Below, in pieces: positions 45,140 through 56,140 of a stretch of DNA of 64,000 nt. The DNA comes from Humulus lupulus (taxonomy: Eukaryota; Streptophyta; Magnoliopsida; Rosales; Cannabaceae): positions 84,465,888 to 84,529,887 of the forward strand of contig NC_084796.1 in the NCBI RefSeq assembly GCF_963169125.1, read 5' to 3'. Below the pieces are notes generated by a model, which did no database searches, was not told the origin of the DNA, and saw only the letters and a list, made by a program, of their open reading frames with translations. Each line of letters begins with the position of its first letter. Positions within the stretch are counted from its first letter, which is position 1. The position numbers and the translations under genes were made by a program.

Positions 45140-45640
45140 ATTAAAAAAAAAAAAAACATCTTAAGCATTTGTATTGATGATCATTCTTCTTTGTATTCTT
45201 TTTCTCCTTCTCTTTCAAATAATTTTCCTACACCTCGTTCTTTTTCCTCTCTGAATCAAAATAGCTAGCCATTGATCCATATAGAGTTTGCATCGCAAAG
45301 GCACATTTCGACATCTCTCGAATAAACTCATCCATGTTGTTCTTCATTTCAAGTAGACGGCTGAAACTTTCATCAAATTTTTAGAAAATAATATCAAAAT
45401 ATATTGCATTAGGATTGTAGTCTAGTTGAACATCAAGTAGATTCACATCTTTCTCATCGTTGGTAAACTTCTCAATCTTGGTATTCTTCAAAGGAGACTC
45501 TACGTCATTGTCAAACTTCTCAATCTTGATATTCTTCAATAGAGAATCTACTTCATCATCTTTGGAATGAAAGGGGGAGAGTTATTTTCCTTTTTCTAAT
45601 ACGTTGAATCTGATATGTTGATGTGTGTAAAACTTGATTT
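45140..45640 (-). pseudogene. Second unrecognised coding relic
   Basis: The minus strand from about 45600 reads 'DDEVDSLLKNIKIEKFDNDV', then a near-repeat 'SPLKNTKIEKFTNDEKDVNL'. Next come 'LDVQLDYNPNAIYFDIIF', a stop, 'LLEMKNNMDEFIREMSKCAF' and 'AMQTLYGSMASYFDSERKKN'. A stop and a Lys/Glu-rich end follow ('ENYLKEKEKEYKEE'). Only two stops in about 130 codons suggests recent protein coding. The family is not recognised. The helical, charged character resembles the relic at 43560-44150, but no direct match was seen. Confidence 0.4.
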
Positions 45641-45647
45641 TTTTCAA

Positions 45648-45670
45648 AAATATATATATATATATATAAA
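45648..45670. repeat. (TA)n microsatellite
   Basis: About ten TA units lie just upstream of the coding relic at 45140-45640. Confidence 0.85.
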
Positions 45671-46244
45671 TATAGAACAATCGATTTAGGGTATATGGTA
45701 GAGTATTTATAGTGTGTGTTATGAAGAAACAATGCAATATTTCACATTCTTAATAAAATATTATAAATTTCTATAAAATAAATAATAAAATATTATGGAA
45801 ATAATAAATAATTAATACTTGATAACTTCCCAATGTAATCACTAATCATGCATTCACATTAATAAAAAATTTCACAAATTAAATGCAGTTTAACAGAAAG
45901 TGAAAACAAATTACAAAAACCGAAAAAATAGTAAATTATGTCATTTAATACAATAACCATAATTTCTTAATTTAATGAATAAATAATTAATATGTTGCAA
46001 CTTCCCAAATGTAATAAGTAATCTTGTAGCCACATTTACCTAAATATTGTCTTTTTAATTCATTTACCCATTAATTTTGGCAACCACCAACCTTTATAAT
46101 TTAATAGTATCTCTTTAATAAAAAAACACCCATTAATTTCAGCCACTTTAATTTTCATTACAAACTTTAATAATTAATGTATTTAAATAAACGAAAAAAA
46201 TTAAATATTTGGTTTAAAAACCCAAAAAATAACAATATTAATTG

Positions 46245-46450
46245 ATGTCCTTTAATACAACTACCACAATTTTTTAATTTAATGAATTTAAAAAATAAAA
46301 ATTTGATAAGGTAAGACTTTATAATTTTATGATTGGTAGATATTTAAAAATTTAATTAATTCTTTTAAAAATCTAAAAATATTTTGAGCATTTAATAAAG
46401 CAACCAAAATATTTTATTGATTTGACTTTATTAAAAAGGAAAAATATTTT
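46245..46450. repeat. Direct repeat flanking the satellite, left copy
   Basis: It shares 'CCACAATTTTTTAATTTAAT', 'AGATATTTAAAAATTTAATT' and 'ATTTAAT(A/G)AA(G/A)CAACCAAAAT' with 48538-48775. The two copies lie about 2.29 kb apart and bracket the satellite array. Confidence 0.7.
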
Positions 46451-46559
46451 GATAATAAAAAATAAAATTAAAATAAAAAAACCCAAAATTGAAACTTTTA
46501 AAATCAGAATTTGTTTGTTGTTTCAAAATAAAAAATATAGATTTGTATTTGATTACATG

Positions 46560-48345
46560 TTGTATATCTTATCTCGGTGATTAGTATACGTTGTAACAGT
46601 TCATCATTTAATAATTAGGTCTACGTAGTGCAATGATATCTACTAATAATAGTTTGAGATCAGTTCGCCTTCTAATGTCTCTACTTTATCAACTATAACT
46701 CTATATGACAAATATCTGAGACACTAGCGATACTATTGGTGTTCTCGGTGACTAGGGATGATGGAACCGTTCATACTGTCATAATTAAATTTGCTTGATG
46801 CAATGTTATTTAATATAAGACCGAGATTGGATCATCTTCTAAAGTCACAACTCTATCATACTCTATAGGACAACTATCAGAGACTCTACCGGTAATATTG
46901 GTTATCTCAGTGACTATGTTACATTGGAACTGTTCTTTAGTTCATAATTAGCTTCGTTCAGTGCAATGTTATCTAATAATATTTTTTCGAGAACAAATCC
47001 CCTTCTAAAGTCTCTATTGTATGAACTAAAATCCTACAATACAATTATCCAAGAATCTACGATACTATTGGTGTTCTAGGTGACTAGGGACGTGAGAACT
47101 TTTCCTTATGTCATAATTAGGTATGCTTGGTGTAATGTTATTTAGTAATTAAGATCATTAGTAATATAAGATTGAGATTATATCACCTTCTAAAGTCACA
47201 ACCCTATCTTACTCTATAGGATAACTATTTGAGACTCTAGTGATAGTATTGGTTATCATGGTGACTAGGGTACGTTGTGACAGTTCTTTAGGTCATAATT
47301 AGTTCTGCATAGTGCAATGTTATCTAATAATATTTTTTTGGGATCAGATTCCCTTCTAACTTCACTAATATATCTTACTTTGTAGGATAACTATCTGAGA
47401 CTGTAGTGGTAGTATTGGTTATCTCGTTGACTAGGATATGTTTGAACGGATCATTATGTCATAGTTAGGTATCATTAGTGTAATGTTATCTTATAATATT
47501 AGTTCGGGACTGGATCCCCTTCTAAAGTCTCTATTGTATCAACTGAAAACCTACATGACACTATCCGAGACTCTGCGATACTATTGGTATTCTAGGTGAC
47601 TAGAGACGTGAGAACTTTTCCTTATGTAATAATTAGGTATACTTGGTGTAATGTTATTTAGTAGTTAAGATCTTTAGTAATATAAGATCGATATTGGATC
47701 ACCTTCTAAAGTCACAACTCTATCTTACTCTATAGGATAACTATTTGAGACTCTAGCGGTAGTATTGGTTATCACGGTGACTAGGGTAAATTGGAATCGT
47801 TCCTTAGGTCATAATTAGGTGTACTTAGCGCAATGTTATCTAGTAATATTTTTTCGAGATCGGATCCCCTTCTAAATTCACTAATATATCTTACTCTATA
47901 GCACAACTATCTGAGACTTCAGCGGTAGTAATGGTTATCTCGGTGACTAGGGTACGTTGGAACAGTTCATTATGTCATAAATAGGTATGCTTTGTGCAAT
48001 GTTATCTAGTAATATTAATTCGGGACAGGATCCCCTTCTAATGTCTCTATTGTATCAATTGAAAACATAAAGAACAACTATCCGAGACACTGCGATACTT
48101 ACTAATATAAGATCAGATTGGATCACCTTCTAAAGTCACAACTCTATCTTACTCTATAGGATAACTATTTGAGATCGTAACAGTAGTATTGGTTATCACG
48201 GTGACTATGGTATGTCAGTACAATTCATTATATCATAATTAGGTTTACTTGGTGTGATGTTTTTCACTAATATGAGATCAAGATCGGATAGTAACTACTC
48301 TATCAAGTGTAACTGTAGGTATATCTTGTTGGCTAAAGATATATA
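46560..48345. repeat. Satellite array, ~170-bp monomers in a 516-bp trimeric higher-order repeat
   Basis: The marker GGTGACTA (or one-base variants) recurs at about 46576, 46747, 46909, 47079, 47260, 47426, 47595, 47776, 47942 and 48200. Spacings cycle about 170, 181 and 166 bp. Same-type monomers are 516 bp apart (47079-47595, 47260-47776, 47426-47942). Shared monomer blocks are 'GTCATAATTAGGT', 'GCAATGTTATCTAATAAT' and 'GGATCCCCTTCTAAAGTC'. The last interval (258 bp) contains an internal deletion near 48085-48105. No ORF. Confidence 0.92.
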
Positions 48346-48537
48346 ATTATTTTAACATAACTTAGAATTTTTTTTAAAATAGTTTTACTCAATTTTTAAA
48401 AAAAAATTCCAAATTTTTTTAATGTACATTATATGAATATTAAAATTTCAATCCAAGATTACCCAAAATGAAACTAACCGTAGATTAATTACCGTCAACG
48501 AAAACTAAATTTTTTTTATGCATGTACACGTACATTT

Positions 48538-48775
48538 AGCCTTATTATGAAATTTAATAAAATTACCACAATTTTTTAATTTAATAATTTGAAAAAATTA
48601 AAATTAAATACAAATTTGTTATGGTAAAACTTTCTTATTTTATTGTTGGAAGATATTTAAAAATTTAATTAATTTTAATTGAAAACCAAATAAATTTTGA
48701 GAATTTAATGAAACAACCAAAATATAATATTAATTTGATTTTATCAATAAGAAAAATTAAATTATAATTTTATTA
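48538..48775. repeat. Direct repeat flanking the satellite, right copy
   Basis: Partner of 46245-46450, with the same order of blocks and several small indels. Confidence 0.7.
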
Positions 48776-49165
48776 CCACCTATTTAAAATCTAAAGAATA
48801 ATATTCTCAATTAAATAATATTTTTAATAGAAATTAAGATTGGTAGCTTATCCATGTCACCAAGTGACCACTATTTATCTTCCCTATATTTTTATCATTG
48901 AACATATTTCAACCACTATTATTAATTGTACCTATAATCTATTTTTTTAAAACACAACAATAAATTTTATTATTATATTCTCTCTATTTTATTTTAACAC
49001 ACAAGTGGTTTCTATATATTTATAGATCTCCTCCTCTTATATTCTCTACACATCTCATCTTTTGCATACAATTATAATGTAAAAGTAATAATTGTAGCCT
49101 GGGATTATGACTCCTCCTGAAATTCCGGATGATCCATACTTCCAAATAGTAATAGGTGATATTAT
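48776..49165. other. AT-rich sequence, nothing recognised
   Basis: No ORF with codon-like character. It ends at the LTR start TGTAGCATCTC. Confidence 0.5.
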
Positions 49166-49559
49166 TGTAGCATCTCAAAATTTGGATTTGTAGTAGCATG
49201 CGCTGTACTATTTTAGTTTTCATGGTTATTGGTTCAAGCCGGGAATTATTTGGAAACTCATAGAGATAGTTATGGAATTTGTAAGTTTAGCCTATAGTTT
49301 AGAAATATTGATTTTATCATAATGTTTGATTATTGAAGCTAGTCCTAGAAATATTATTTATTATAACCGAAGGTTTAGATAGAATAATTAAGGATTTGAC
49401 ATTTGTCACATGTATGTTTATTAAGGATTTAAGAATTTTAGATGAATAAATTAATTAAGGATAAACCTAGGTAGTCTAGAACCTTTCCTCAGATGTTAGG
49501 ATCTCGTATTACTCGGTCAAAGTGGTTTAAACAACTTCAAGTGTGCAAAAACATGTTTA

Positions 49560-49690
49560 ATATATCAGCGTAAGGCGATATATCACAGCCATAGAGGCTG
49601 ATAAATCGCCTATGTTGATACGGAAAACATGACGACTTCGCACGAAAGAAACCACAGAGGCTAGGGGGGGGGGGGGCGATATATCGACTA
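49560..49690. repeat. GCGATATATCGC palindrome cluster with G13 run
   Basis: GGCGATATATCAC, GATAAATCGCC and GCGATATATCGAC occur within 130 bp, with GGGGGGGGGGGGG at about 49664-49676. Confidence 0.8.
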
Positions 49691-49866
49691 CCTCAGCCAT
49701 TTTTTGAAACTGCGTGGAATATGAGCTAGAAATAGCCCTAAAAAACTTGGACTTGCTCGTGAACGATTTTGACCGAGTTCTGGGCATCTGTTGAGCAGAA
49801 AACTTTATTTTTATTCATTTATTTATTTATTTATTTTAAAAGGATTTAGTTTCACTCCTTGAACTC

Positions 49867-49874
49867 TATAAATA
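49867..49874 (+). promoter_or_regulatory. LTR TATA box
   Basis: CTCTATAAATAGGACC is 701 bp into the LTR, the expected U3/R position. Confidence 0.65.
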
Positions 49875-51009
49875 GGACCTTTTCACTCAGCCAATTGCAT
49901 CATCATTCAAACACTTTTCAGAGCCTCTAAGCTGCAAAATTCGTTCTAGAGAGAAACACTAGGGTTTTGGGGTTAAAAGCTTTCAAATCTATGCTTTTCT
50001 AAACACTTGGGAAGTAAGCTAGAGTTTGATTTCAGTATTGAGGTGTAGATCGAAGTTTTAAGCTATCTAAGGTACTCTTTATCCTTAGTTTTAGTTCATT
50101 GCTATTCCTCTTATTCTTTTCTTTTTCTTCAAATCCTAACTTGTTATAATGGCTTTTGGTTAGGTGTTTAATTTCTTTGAAAGTTAAGGTTTTTTGTATG
50201 TTCTTATCTTGATGGATTAGATCTTCTTTTCATCTTCTTTTAATCTTCTTTTATTTCGCAAAATTATGGTTTTACTGTTTGGTTTTAGGAGTTTCCAATT
50301 CCACACTTGTCTCCGATACCCCAGTTTTGGTAAGGAAAATAAGCTAGATTTTATGTGCTATGTGCTTTGGGTATGTATGTATGTTTGTTTTTATATATTT
50401 TAGTCGTTTGGGAAATAAGGTTCCTTAGATAGAAAATAAGCAAATCCCAAGATATTTATCATTATGGCAGACTATAATTGTCTAAACCTACCTCTAAATA
50501 GTAGCAAGAGGACTATAGATGGTTTTTATCACATACTACGGTAATGAGTTAATGTCCATTAATATTGAAGTCCATTTTTTATGTTTTTTTTTTTTTTTTA
50601 CGTCTTATGTTTTATATCATGCTTTATTAGTTTTTCCATACTGGGCATTATGCTCATTCTTTTTTATTTAGATGGTGCAGGTAAATGAACATGGAAGGCG
50701 GGACAGGTCCTAGGTGGCTTTGGCATGTGTATTGGGAGAGGACTAAAGGAATGGACCGATGGAATCGATCGAGGATGACGTTGATATTTGAGTATTTTAT
50801 TTATGTATTTATGATTTCCGCATTTAGTATTTGAACATTTAAAATAAATGCCCCGTTTTAATTATGATTTTATGTATATACAATGGGATCTTGTATTTTG
50901 GATTTACTATAATAATGTTCTATTATTTTATGTATATATCCAAAGATAGTAGTATGTCTTAGTAGTTCTTAAAGGTCCGAGGTCTTTAAGTTAATTGGGC
51001 CTTTACAGT

Positions 51010-51022
51010 TGGTACTAGAGCC
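51010..51022 (+). other. Primer-binding site, mutated tRNA-iMet type
   Basis: TGGTACTAGAGCC lies two bases after the LTR. It matches TGGTATCAGAGCC except for a TC-to-CT change. Confidence 0.65.
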
Positions 51023-52180
51023 ATGGTTCATATGCATGAAGTTCTCCTTGATACACACACAAAATCTCCGGATCTAACCGACAATGTAAGTGTTTATGTT
51101 ATGAATATTATATATGTTTATGTTAAAATCTAATGTTCTAGTCATTATATTTTCAGTCAAAATGAATTGAGCTATGACTTATCAAGATATCCAAGCCATT
51201 AAGGCATTAAAAATGATTAGATAGCCAAGGGATACAATAGGAGTGCTAGAAAGATTCACTCAAAGATTGGTCAAATTTCACAAGGAGATAGTTCACCTTC
51301 AAATCACTAGGCAGATTATGATGAGAGCCATGGAACCATGTGTCCTAGTAATTAGGCTTTTTAAAGATATGCCTTCCGTGGTTTGAAAATTGAATTATGG
51401 GAAACAATAGAATATGAAGATGACTTACTGGTAGCTATGAGATATTATTTTCTTATACTTAGATTAACCTATAGGGTTATGATTCAATTCACCAATGAAG
51501 AAAAGAATAATATTCTAATGAATATTCCCCATGGTAGTATTGAGTCTTATGATATTGATGATTATGAGGAAATAACTGATGATATGCTAGATGAAGGGTC
51601 AGATGTAGAAGATCCTAATTTTTGAAATTTTACTCTAGTTATTATTAGTATTGTTTCTTTATTTATTTTGAATTATTATTGCAATAAGTGAAAATCTTTT
51701 TCCAAATAAGTAAAGTTGTTATTTTTGAATGGCATGTTTGAATTTGAATTTTTGGTCTTCGTAATCATAATTAATTTAGAATAAATTCAATAAATAATGA
51801 TTGAGTTCGATGAGGGTGGATACAAATCAATGAACAGAGTTCTGTATTAAGAGTTTAGGGGGCCATAGTAGTGGGAATGATTTTACTGATCCCAGCCCTC
51901 CCTCAATATGGTTAACTTTGGAACAGGGACAAGTTTCGAGTCTGAGAATTAAGTCATATAGGGTGGTTATAAACATACTTAGAGAATAATAATAACGGGT
52001 TAATAGTCTAAGTATAGAAACACACCCTAATTTATAAAGATGACTTACATAATTTTTCATATGAAATCATAACTGATAGGTCTAAGTTATGTTTGCTTAG
52101 ACTAAGTTTTGCCTTAGAAACTATTAGGGTAAGTTCTAATGTGTTTTTCTTGACTGTTGGAACTTTACAGAAGATATTGC
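51023..52180 (+). other. Leader region with an unassigned acidic ORF
   Basis: The stretch 51176-51625 has pieces of coding character: 'ERFTQRLVKFHKEIVHLQIT' near 51250, then an open frame 51383-51625 (80 codons) ending in the acidic tail 'DDYEEITDDMLDEGSDVEDP'. Family not recognised. 51640-52170 is non-coding and ends with an intron-like acceptor 'GTTGGAACTTTACAG' just before the gag frame. It may be the spliced leader of element E or the remains of another element. Confidence 0.35.
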
Positions 52181-53105
52181 TCAAAAGGTCTGCACACACT
52201 AATGACAATGCCCCCAGCACTGCCAATGAGGCTCATGAGGCCTCTCTAGTCTAAAGAAGGGGAAAACGTACTGCCACTGCTGCTGCTAGTAGAAATGCAC
52301 CACATCCAGTTGAAAACAACACTGAGATTATCCGGTTATGACAACGAGTAGAATAATTACTTTAGCAACAATGACAACCTCAACAGCAGCTTCAGCCAGT
52401 GGTTCAAGCACCCCAGCAAGGGCCAAATGGAGGATATCCGTATGGGGGATGGCTAATGGAAAATTACGTGCCCTATCCAGCTTTGTACAAAAAGCCAATC
52501 TACGAGTGTTTGTGAAAATAGCACGCTCCAAATTTTGATGGGCAACCGACCCCTTTGAGAGTGAAGAATGGCCCAGGAATGTAGAGACGATTTCGGCACA
52601 CATGTACCTCAGCAATGCGGATCACATATCCTTAGTTTCTTCTTTACTGAAAAAGGATGCTAGAATCTGGTGGGATTTAGCACAACAGACTCATGATATC
52701 ACTACCATGACTTGGGCCAGATTTGTGGAGTTGTTTCACAAAAAGTACTACAACTCGGCAGTCATCACTACGAGGGTGGAAGAATTTGCCAGTCTAAAAC
52801 AGGGCAATTTGACGGTAGTCGAGTACACTAAAAAATTTGATCGACTAGCCAATTTTGCACCATAGTTAGTCCCATACGACTACTTGAGGGTTACCAAGTT
52901 CACCAGGGGACTCAAACCCAATATTGAATTAGGGGTCAAGCTTGCAAACCCCGGAACCACTTCTTATGCCGATGTTCTGGAAATAGCTATAGAGGTGGAA
53001 AGGCTCCAAGAAAATATTAGCAAGGATGAGGCAAGCAATCCAGAACCCAAGCAGCAGAATCACACTCAGAATGGTCAAAACCACAACAATAACCAGCTTA
53101 ACAAT
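52181..53105 (+). pseudogene. Gag of element E, first part
   Basis: This is a Tekay-type Gag: Gln-rich stretch 'QQQLQPVVQAPQQGPNGGYP' near 52390-52430, then 'HAPNFDGQPTPLRVKNG', and the core 'MYLSNADHISLVSSLLKKDA', 'RIWWDLAQQTHDITTMTWAR' and 'FVELFHKKYYNSAVITTRVE'. A further block is 'GLKPNIELGVKLANPGTTSY'. Stops lie near 52254, 52339 and 52864 and a frame change near 52560-52600. The Asn/Gln-rich end runs into the solo LTR. Confidence 0.85.
53101..53105. repeat. Probable target-site duplication, left copy (ACAAT)
   Basis: ACAAT before the solo LTR compares with AAAAT at 55456-55460: four of five bases match. Confidence 0.5.
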
Positions 53106-53611
53106 TGTAACGCCCTGGTTAGCCAAGACCGTCACACTGTGTACTTTAAATGGTGTTTAACTTGGTACACTAGTCATTAGGCCATAAATGTGCATCTAAG
53201 TGTTATTAATGGGCTAGGCTTAAAATTTCGGTCAAAATGAATGGATATATTTTATTTAAAACGTTTAACTGTACATGGGATCCCATAAAAGTGCTTACAA
53301 AGTTATTTACAATCCAAAATAGTCATTACAATTCAAAAGTTACAATCTGTCGACCTAAGCAGCAAAAATAAGGTTAAACCCTAGTTCCCCTAAGAAACAC
53401 CTTGGTCGTGGTGGTCAAGCGGCCGCATATGTACATGTTGCCGCCTAAGCTCTCCACTCAAAGGCTGGGTAAGCTTTTCTTTCCATTTACATGCACCACA
53501 TAACACCCGTGAGCCAAGGCTCAAAAAGAAAACTTATTACTGCATGTATAGAAGTATTAATAAATGATCATTATGGGGCTTGCAGCCCTAATCAAATGAT
53601 GATTGTTAAGT

Positions 53612-53735
53612 TATTCTAGGGTCATGTGCTCTAGATTAGTGACTACTAAATCATTCTAGGGTCATGCGTCCTGAATAGATGACTAATAAGACATCCTAGG
53701 GTAATGCGCCCTAAGCCATGTGACTAACAAGTCAC
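53612..53735. repeat. ~41-bp tandem repeat, three copies
   Basis: ATTCTAGGGTCATG starts at 53612, 53653 and (as ATCCTAGGGTAATG) 53693. Each copy has GTGACTA or GATGACTA before its end. Confidence 0.8.
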
Positions 53736-53854
53736 CTGGGCCTTTTAGCTCTGGCTTTGAGTAACTAGCCATAGACTAGCCAAGCGTTTTAGTTTTCTTG
53801 GACCAATAGGTCAGATGAGCATATAATGATCTTGTGTATTAGATCTAATCATAT

Positions 53855-54000
53855 CGACCAGCATTCAATGTGCTATTTCCACTCTTGACTCATAAGTGAA
53901 TTCCATACGACCAGCGCTCAGTACTATTGCTGATCCTGACTGATAAGTCAAAGCTTCATGATCAGCACTTAACATCATCGTAGTTTTTGACTAATAAGTC
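53855..54000. repeat. ~52-bp tandem repeat, three copies
   Basis: CGACCAGCATTCA, CGACCAGCGCTCA and TGATCAGCACTTA start at 53855, 53908 and 53959. Each is followed by TTGACT(C/A)ATAAGT or a variant. Confidence 0.75.
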
Positions 54001-54369
54001 AGTGTGTTACTCAAATAAACAATGCATTCAAACATTTATAATGAAACAGATATCCAAATAAAGAATAATCAACATGCTTCAACAATAAGCATGCATGTCA
54101 CATAATGGGTGCATTTTACTTACCTCAAGCTCGAGCGTAAAATAAGTTAAGAATGACCCTTAAGAATGATCTTTTCCTTAGGCTCTTAGTGGTCACCTAT
54201 TCATAACCAAATATGATGTCACGTTAATAAAATGAGTAATAAAATATTCCCGGACCAAGTCCTAGCCCTGGGACGTCGAATCCTACCAAAACAGGTAGTA
54301 GTTTCGATCTCGAGCCGTAAGGTTCGAAAACTAGCGCTTAAAACTAAGTAAAACCATGCATGGCTCAAA

Positions 54370-54500
54370 ACGAACAGGAGGGCCGTGACCTTACCCCAAG
54401 GGTCACGGTGGGCCTCCCAGACATACATGGCCTCTGTCTTGGAGCCACGGGCGGGCTGCGACTCGCCCTTGAGGGTTGCGGCGCGCCTGTCAGATAAAGC
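54370..54500. repeat. GC-rich module in solo LTR
   Basis: This 130-bp island stands in AT-rich surroundings. It has inverted segments such as GGCCGTGACC with GGGTCACGG, and GGGCTGCGACTCGCCC with GGGTTGCGGCGCGCC. Confidence 0.65.
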
Positions 54501-55460
54501 CCAGTGAAGGCTCTAGGGTTCACTCAAGTCATGGCACCCATGAACTTGATCGCGACTTGACCCCGCGAACCTAACTCCCCTAGATTTTCCTCAATTCAAA
54601 CTCAGCCAAAAACACAACCCAACAATCCCAATATCATAACCAAAACCCAACATAACATAACCACCAATTCAGCAATAAAACCCAAGCTTAGAAACACTCA
54701 AAAGACCATCAAATACCCAATTCACAATCTAAAACTCTCAAGCTTATAAATATCCTTAAAAATAGAGGAAAACCAGTCACAAACAGAATTAAAAACTCGC
54801 TTTAGCTATAAATTGAATCTAGACTGGCTGAAACTCAAATCTAGACTCCAAGTCTTAATCCTCAAGCTTGAATTCACTAACTTTGCCTCAAAAATCCAAT
54901 CGAGTGAGAGAGAGGGAATGATCGAGAGAGAGAATGGTGCCCTGTTCCTGATTGCTTGGTTCCTTCTACAACCATCCTCCCTTAATTAAGCTTATCTAAA
55001 AGCCTAAAATGACTAAAATGCCCCTAGGGCCATCCTAATCCCTCAAAGCCACACAATGGCACATTTGTCATTTCCACCTACCTCGTTAATCAAATTAATG
55101 TCTTCCAATTCCTGTTACTCCCAATATCCTCAAATAATTATTAAATCATTTCCCATTACTCGCTCATTCTCGGTAATGTACTAAGCACCAAATTACCCCT
55201 AGGCTTACCCCGAACCTGGTAATTAACCCCGTTATGAAACTTGCTTCCTAGGATCGTATCATGTTGAATAACTCAAAAATATCCACATAATAATGTGGTC
55301 TCACCCATGTATCACATACATGCACATAAATATACAAATACAGCCATATAATAATACAATGCAAATAATCATATAATAACGCATTAAATCAATTATGGCC
55401 CTCCTGGTCCCCTAATCTAGGCGCTAAGCAACATTAGGGAATTTGGGACATTACAAAAAT

Positions 55461-55690
55461 AATGGGTGGAAAAGAAAGCATCGTGATAATAAATAGACCG
55501 ACGCTGACAAAAGAGCACATAATAACAATGGTAATAATTGGTCGGGTTATGTGGAATACCCTCACTTCTCCAAGTGCCGGAAATGAAATACTGGGGAGTG
55601 TCATGCAAACAGCAAGGGCTGTTACAATTGTGGCCAGGAAGGTCATCGGAAAAGAGAAAACCACAACTCAAATAAGAAGAAAAGAAGGAC
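55461..55690 (+). pseudogene. Gag of element E, zinc-knuckle part
   Basis: This continues the gag frame after the solo LTR: 'NGWKRKHRDNK', a stop, an Asn-rich stretch, then a CCHC-type pair read as 'CRK', a stop, 'NTGECHANSKGCYNCGQEGH'. The second knuckle lost its final Cys ('GHRKREN'). The zinc knuckle would bind the element RNA. Confidence 0.75.
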
Positions 55691-56140
55691 AATAAGATGG
55701 TTCCAGCCAGAGTCTTCGCTTTGACCTAGGGAGAAGCTGAAACTAGTAACAAGGTGGTCACAGGTCATCAACCTATCCTCAGTAATATATGTTCAATATT
55801 TTTTTATTCAGAAGCAACACACTCATATATCTCGTTAGGATTGATAGAGAAATTATACAAAACTTGTGAAAGATTTAGAACTTGGTGTGTTACGGAACTG
55901 CCTTCGGGCGAAGTTGTTCTATCATCACGAATAGTACCAGGAGTACAGATCATAGTTAAGTGCACAGAGCTAGAAGGAGACCTGATACAGCTAGAAATCA
56001 AGGATTTTGACGTAATACTTGGCATGGACTAGTTAGCAAGACATGGCGCACCCATCGTCTGTCGACGCAAGCAAGTGACGTTCGAAACTCCTGAGGGTCA
56101 GGACTATAGACACCGCTTAACTAATCTCTCAAAGCTTGAA
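55691..56140 (+). pseudogene. Aspartic protease relic of element E
   Basis: After 'ARVFALT', a stop and 'GEAE', the domain reads 'GHQPILSNICSIFFYSEATH'. The active site D-S-G-A-T-H is Y-S-E-A-T-H, so it has lost both the catalytic Asp and the Gly. It continues 'SYISLGLIEKLYKTCERF' and 'IKDFDVILGMD', where a stop replaces Trp, then 'LARHGAPIVCRRKQVTFE'. Confidence 0.85.

Larger units (their letters stand above)
49166..51007 (+). repeat. Tekay-like 5' LTR (~1.84 kb)
   Basis: It starts TGTAGCATCTCAAAATTTGG and ends GGGCCTTTACA, followed by a primer-site-like TGGTACTAGAGCC, so it is a 5' LTR. A TATAAATAGG box is at 49867. U3 carries CGATATATCG-type palindromes and a 13-G run (49560-49690). Its sequence differs from the 3' LTR at 63437, so the two are probably not a pair. 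Confidence 0.75.
53106..55455 (-). repeat. Solo Tekay-like LTR inside gag of E (2,350 bp)
   Basis: On the minus strand it starts TGTAATGTCCC and ends CAGGGCGTTACA. No primer site or coding sequence is attached on either side. Removing it plus one 5-bp duplication (2,355 bp, a multiple of three) rejoins gag in frame. It contains a 41-bp and a 52-bp tandem repeat and a GC-rich module at 54370-54500. Confidence 0.88.

Noticed and set aside
46560..48345. CRISPR array as an explanation for the regular repeats
   Set aside because: The whole ~170-bp monomer is repeated with no unique spacers, and the window is plant nuclear DNA.
41981..49165. A complete element H with internal genes
   Set aside because: Only one LTR and a purine tract are visible; no gag, pol, primer site or second LTR was found in the AT-rich stretch.
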